In this document: piece by piece, positions 61,948 to 64,000 of the stretch | Layout: each line of letters opens with the position of its first letter | Position numbering within the stretch: the first letter of the stretch is position 1 | Source: Actinomycetota bacterium | Lineage (GTDB): Bacteria; Actinomycetota; CADDZG01; WHSQ01 | Direction: 5' to 3' | Length of the DNA: 64,000 nucleotides | NCBI GenBank assembly: GCA_030446465.1 | Contig: JAUJNI010000002.1 | Span: 171,795-235,794, forward strand | Notes under the pieces: model-generated | Told to the model about the DNA's origin: nothing | Databases searched by the model: none | Seen by the model: only the letters and a program-made list of their open reading frames with translations | Made by a program: the position numbers and the translations under genes

Positions 61948-63606
61948 GTGATCGTCGACACCCTTTCCCAGCTGGTTCGAGCTGCACTTCACGGCGCGGC
62001 CTCAGACGGGGTGCTCCGACTGGACGATGTTCCCGGGATTGACTTCGAGCGACCGAAGCGAAAAGACCACGGAGACTTCGCCACCAACATCGCCCTCGTC
62101 GTCGCGCGAGGGACGGGGAAGCCGCGGGACGTCGCGCAGGCACTGATCGAACGGCTCCCGGCCTCTGACGTCGTCGATGCGGTCGAGGTCGCGGGTCCCG
62201 GATTCATGAACTTCCGATTGTCCGCCGCGTGGCTTCACGACGTCGTCCGCCGAGCGGCACAGCACTCTTCGGACTTCGGCCGGCACTCCGTAGGAGTCGG
62301 GACGAAGGTGAACCTCGAATTCGTCTCCGCGAACCCCACCGGCCCCCTCAACGTCGTGAGCGGCCGGCATGCGGCGGTTGGTGACGCGATGGCGCGTCTT
62401 CTGGAAGCAGTGGGATACGGCGTGACCCGGGAGTTCTACGTGAACGATGCCGGACGGCAGGTGGAGATCTTTGCCCGATCGGTCGAGTTCCACTACCTGA
62501 AGCGCCACGGAGTGGATGTGGCCTGGCCCGAGGACGGCTACAGGGGCGACTATGTCGCGGAGCTTGCCGAGACCATCGCTCGGGAGTCCGGTGACAGGTT
62601 TGTTGATATGAGCGACGACGAACGACTTCAAGCTCTTGCCGCCGTGGCGCTCGACAAAGAGCTGTCCGGCATCCGCTCGACTCTCGAGCGCTTTGGAACG
62701 CACTTTGACGTGTGGTTCTCGGAACGGCAGCTGCACGCGAACAACTCAATAAAGCAAGCAGTCGAAACCTTGGAGGCCAAGGACTTGATCGAGCAGCGCG
62801 AGGGGGCCAAGTGGTTCCGTTCGTCGGAGTTCGGGGACGACAAGGACCGCGTCGTCGTGCGATCCAACGGCACTCCCACGTATACAGCGTCGGACGTCGC
62901 CTACATCCTCGACAAGGTCGCTCGGGGCTTCGACCAGTTGATCTACTTGTGGGGGGCGGATCACCACGGCACCGTGCCTCGGCTGATGGCCGCCGCGGAA
63001 GCGCTCGGAATTGGCAGAGAGCGCGTCAAGGTGCTTCTGGTCCAGATCGTCTCGCTGTCGAGCGGCGCCGAGACGTTAAAGGGCTCGAAGCGGGCAGGAG
63101 TGTACGTACTGCTCGACGACCTGATCGCGGAGGTGGGGGTGGATGCTGCCCGCTACACCTTCCTGACCCGGTCCATCGATGCTCCGCTCGACTTCGACAT
63201 CGCGCTCGCCAAAGAGCAGGCCCCCGAGAACCCTGTCTTCTACGTCCAGTACGCGCACGCGCGCATCTCCTCAATCCTGCGGAGGGCCGACGAGCAAGGG
63301 ATAGGGGTCGATGCGGCAAGCGCCCCGCTCGGTCTCCTCACTCATCCCAGTGAAGACGACCTCATGCGGAAGTTGGTGACCTACGAGGAGGTGGTGCTCG
63401 AGGCGGCAGAGGCTCTCGCACCCCAGAGGATCACCCGCTTCGTGGAGGAGCTTGCCTCGACCTTCTCGGCGTTCTACCGAGACTGCCAGGTGCTCACCGA
63501 AGACGCAGAGCTGTCACATGCACGCGCCGTCTTGTGTGTGGCCACGAGACGGGTCATCGCGGACGGCCTGGCGTTGCTCGGCGTCTCCAGCCCCGAGAGG
63601 ATGTGA
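61948..63606 (+). CDS. argS: Arginyl-tRNA synthetase
   Basis: 552 residues, class I synthetase. The N-terminal Add-1 domain recognises the tRNA D-loop (VPGIDFERPKRKDHGDFATNIALVVARG). The HIGH-type motif is in VSANPTGPLNVVSGRHAAVGDAMAR and the KMSKS-type loop is SGAETLKGSKRAGVYVLLDDL. The C-terminal helical bundle that binds the anticodon ends in TFSAFYRDCQVL...RVIADGLALLGVSSPERM. GTG start with a GAGAGAG upstream. Essential gene; the following PhzF-family gene begins after three bases. Confidence 0.97.
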   Translation: MIVDTLSQLVRAALHGAASDGVLRLDDVPGIDFERPKRKDHGDFATNIALVVARGTGKPRDVAQALIERLPASDVVDAVEVAGPGFMNFRLSAAWLHDVVRRAAQHSSDFGRHSVGVGTKVNLEFVSANPTGPLNVVSGRHAAVGDAMARLLEAVGYGVTREFYVNDAGRQVEIFARSVEFHYLKRHGVDVAWPEDGYRGDYVAELAETIARESGDRFVDMSDDERLQALAAVALDKELSGIRSTLERFGTHFDVWFSERQLHANNSIKQAVETLEAKDLIEQREGAKWFRSSEFGDDKDRVVVRSNGTPTYTASDVAYILDKVARGFDQLIYLWGADHHGTVPRLMAAAEALGIGRERVKVLLVQIVSLSSGAETLKGSKRAGVYVLLDDLIAEVGVDAARYTFLTRSIDAPLDFDIALAKEQAPENPVFYVQYAHARISSILRRADEQGIGVDAASAPLGLLTHPSEDDLMRKLVTYEEVVLEAAEALAPQRITRFVEELASTFSAFYRDCQVLTEDAELSHARAVLCVATRRVIADGLALLGVSSPERM

Positions 63607-63608
63607 CC

Positions 63609-64000
63609 GTGGACTTTCTCCAGGTAGACGTCTTCGCCGACGCGCCGTATCAGGGCAACCCCCTCGCCGTCTTTCCTGACGCCTCGGACCTGAAAGCCAC
63701 AGACATGCAGACGATCGCTCGTGAGATGAACCTGTCGGAGACAACCTTCGTGACCGCATGTGAGCCCGAGTGGTACAGCCTTCGAATCTTCACTCCTCAA
63801 CAGGAGCTTCCGTTTGCCGGGCACCCCAGCCTCGGCACGGCCTGGGTGCTGAAGCGTTTGGGGCGCCTCCAAGCCGACGAAGTCGTTCAACGCTCGGGCG
63901 CAGGGGCCACGCCGATCCGCTTCTTCGATGACCGAGTGGCTTTGACCCGCGCGGGTGCTGCGGATAGAGACCTCGAAGACACGCGGCAGGGCGTCGGCGC
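63609..64000 (+). CDS. PhzF-family isomerase/epimerase-like protein, cut by window edge
   Basis: GTG 63609 starts a frame open to the window end (130 codons). It reads MDFLQVDVFADAPYQGNPLAVFPDAS, then IAREMNLSETTFV with the catalytic Glu of the PhzF family, and LRIFTPQQELPFAGHPSLGTAWVLKRLG. PhzF proteins have a diaminopimelate-epimerase-like fold; the phenazine enzyme isomerises DHHA, while most relatives have unknown substrates. The C-terminal half is not visible. Confidence 0.9.
   Translation, partial: MDFLQVDVFADAPYQGNPLAVFPDASDLKATDMQTIAREMNLSETTFVTACEPEWYSLRIFTPQQELPFAGHPSLGTAWVLKRLGRLQADEVVQRSGAGATPIRFFDDRVALTRAGAADRDLEDTRQGVG

Overview
This is a high-GC bacterial chromosome segment, most likely from a member of the Actinomycetota, probably a deep or uncultured lineage. 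Supporting signs are a BldD homologue with its c-di-GMP motif, a SigB/SigF-type sigma factor with an RsbW-like partner, bacterial Ku, topoisomerase IB, DUF3105 and DUF3072 proteins, a DUF222-HNH protein, a full menaquinone pathway, and many starts that look leaderless (a TAnnnT box 6-8 nt before ATG or GTG). There is no rRNA and no CRISPR array. I cannot place it below phylum level from sequence alone.

Layout. 0-9 kb: stress sigma factor, RsbW-like protein and Ku on the minus strand; BldD, DUF3105 protein, topoisomerase IB, class II fructose-bisphosphatase, MFS exporter and an ABC-2 exporter. 9-17 kb: acyl-CoA dehydrogenase, stand-alone E2 acyltransferase domain, nicotinamide salvage (pncA-pncB) coupled to an MBL-rhodanese protein, and two genes of unknown function. 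17-25.5 kb: menaquinone synthesis (tandem-MerR regulator, menG, menF, then menB-menA-menC-menD on the minus strand and menE). 25.5-29.3 kb: SnoaL-like protein, DUF3072 protein, two VapBC loci (one toxin deleted), tRNA-Arg(CCG) and dapA.

29.5-46.9 kb is the most notable part: a GNAT-AAA+ fusion, a two-component system, and a tightly coupled seven-gene operon of a SulP transporter, a NuoM-like subunit, DabA (DUF2309, zinc site intact), NuoL-like, NuoM-like, NuoM-like and NuoN/MrpD-like subunits. It looks like an expanded DAB-type inorganic-carbon accumulation system: canonical DAB has one DabA and one antiporter-like DabB, whereas here five antiporter-like subunits accompany one DabA. A tandem 11-bp motif typical of OmpR-type sites lies both before this operon and before the GNAT-AAA+ gene, suggesting one regulon under the neighbouring two-component system.

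46.9-55.3 kb is an accessory region: an IS481 element, a decayed large serine recombinase, a broken lysyl-oxidase-like gene, scattered copies of the tRNA-Arg 3' end, lysA, gene fragments, an HNH protein and a PIN-domain toxin-antitoxin pair with an apparent AUC start. 55.3-64 kb: an ABC-2 drug-type exporter, an M20 peptidase, a class III cyclase/AAA/TPR gene broken by three single-base shifts, argS, and a PhzF-family gene running off the end.
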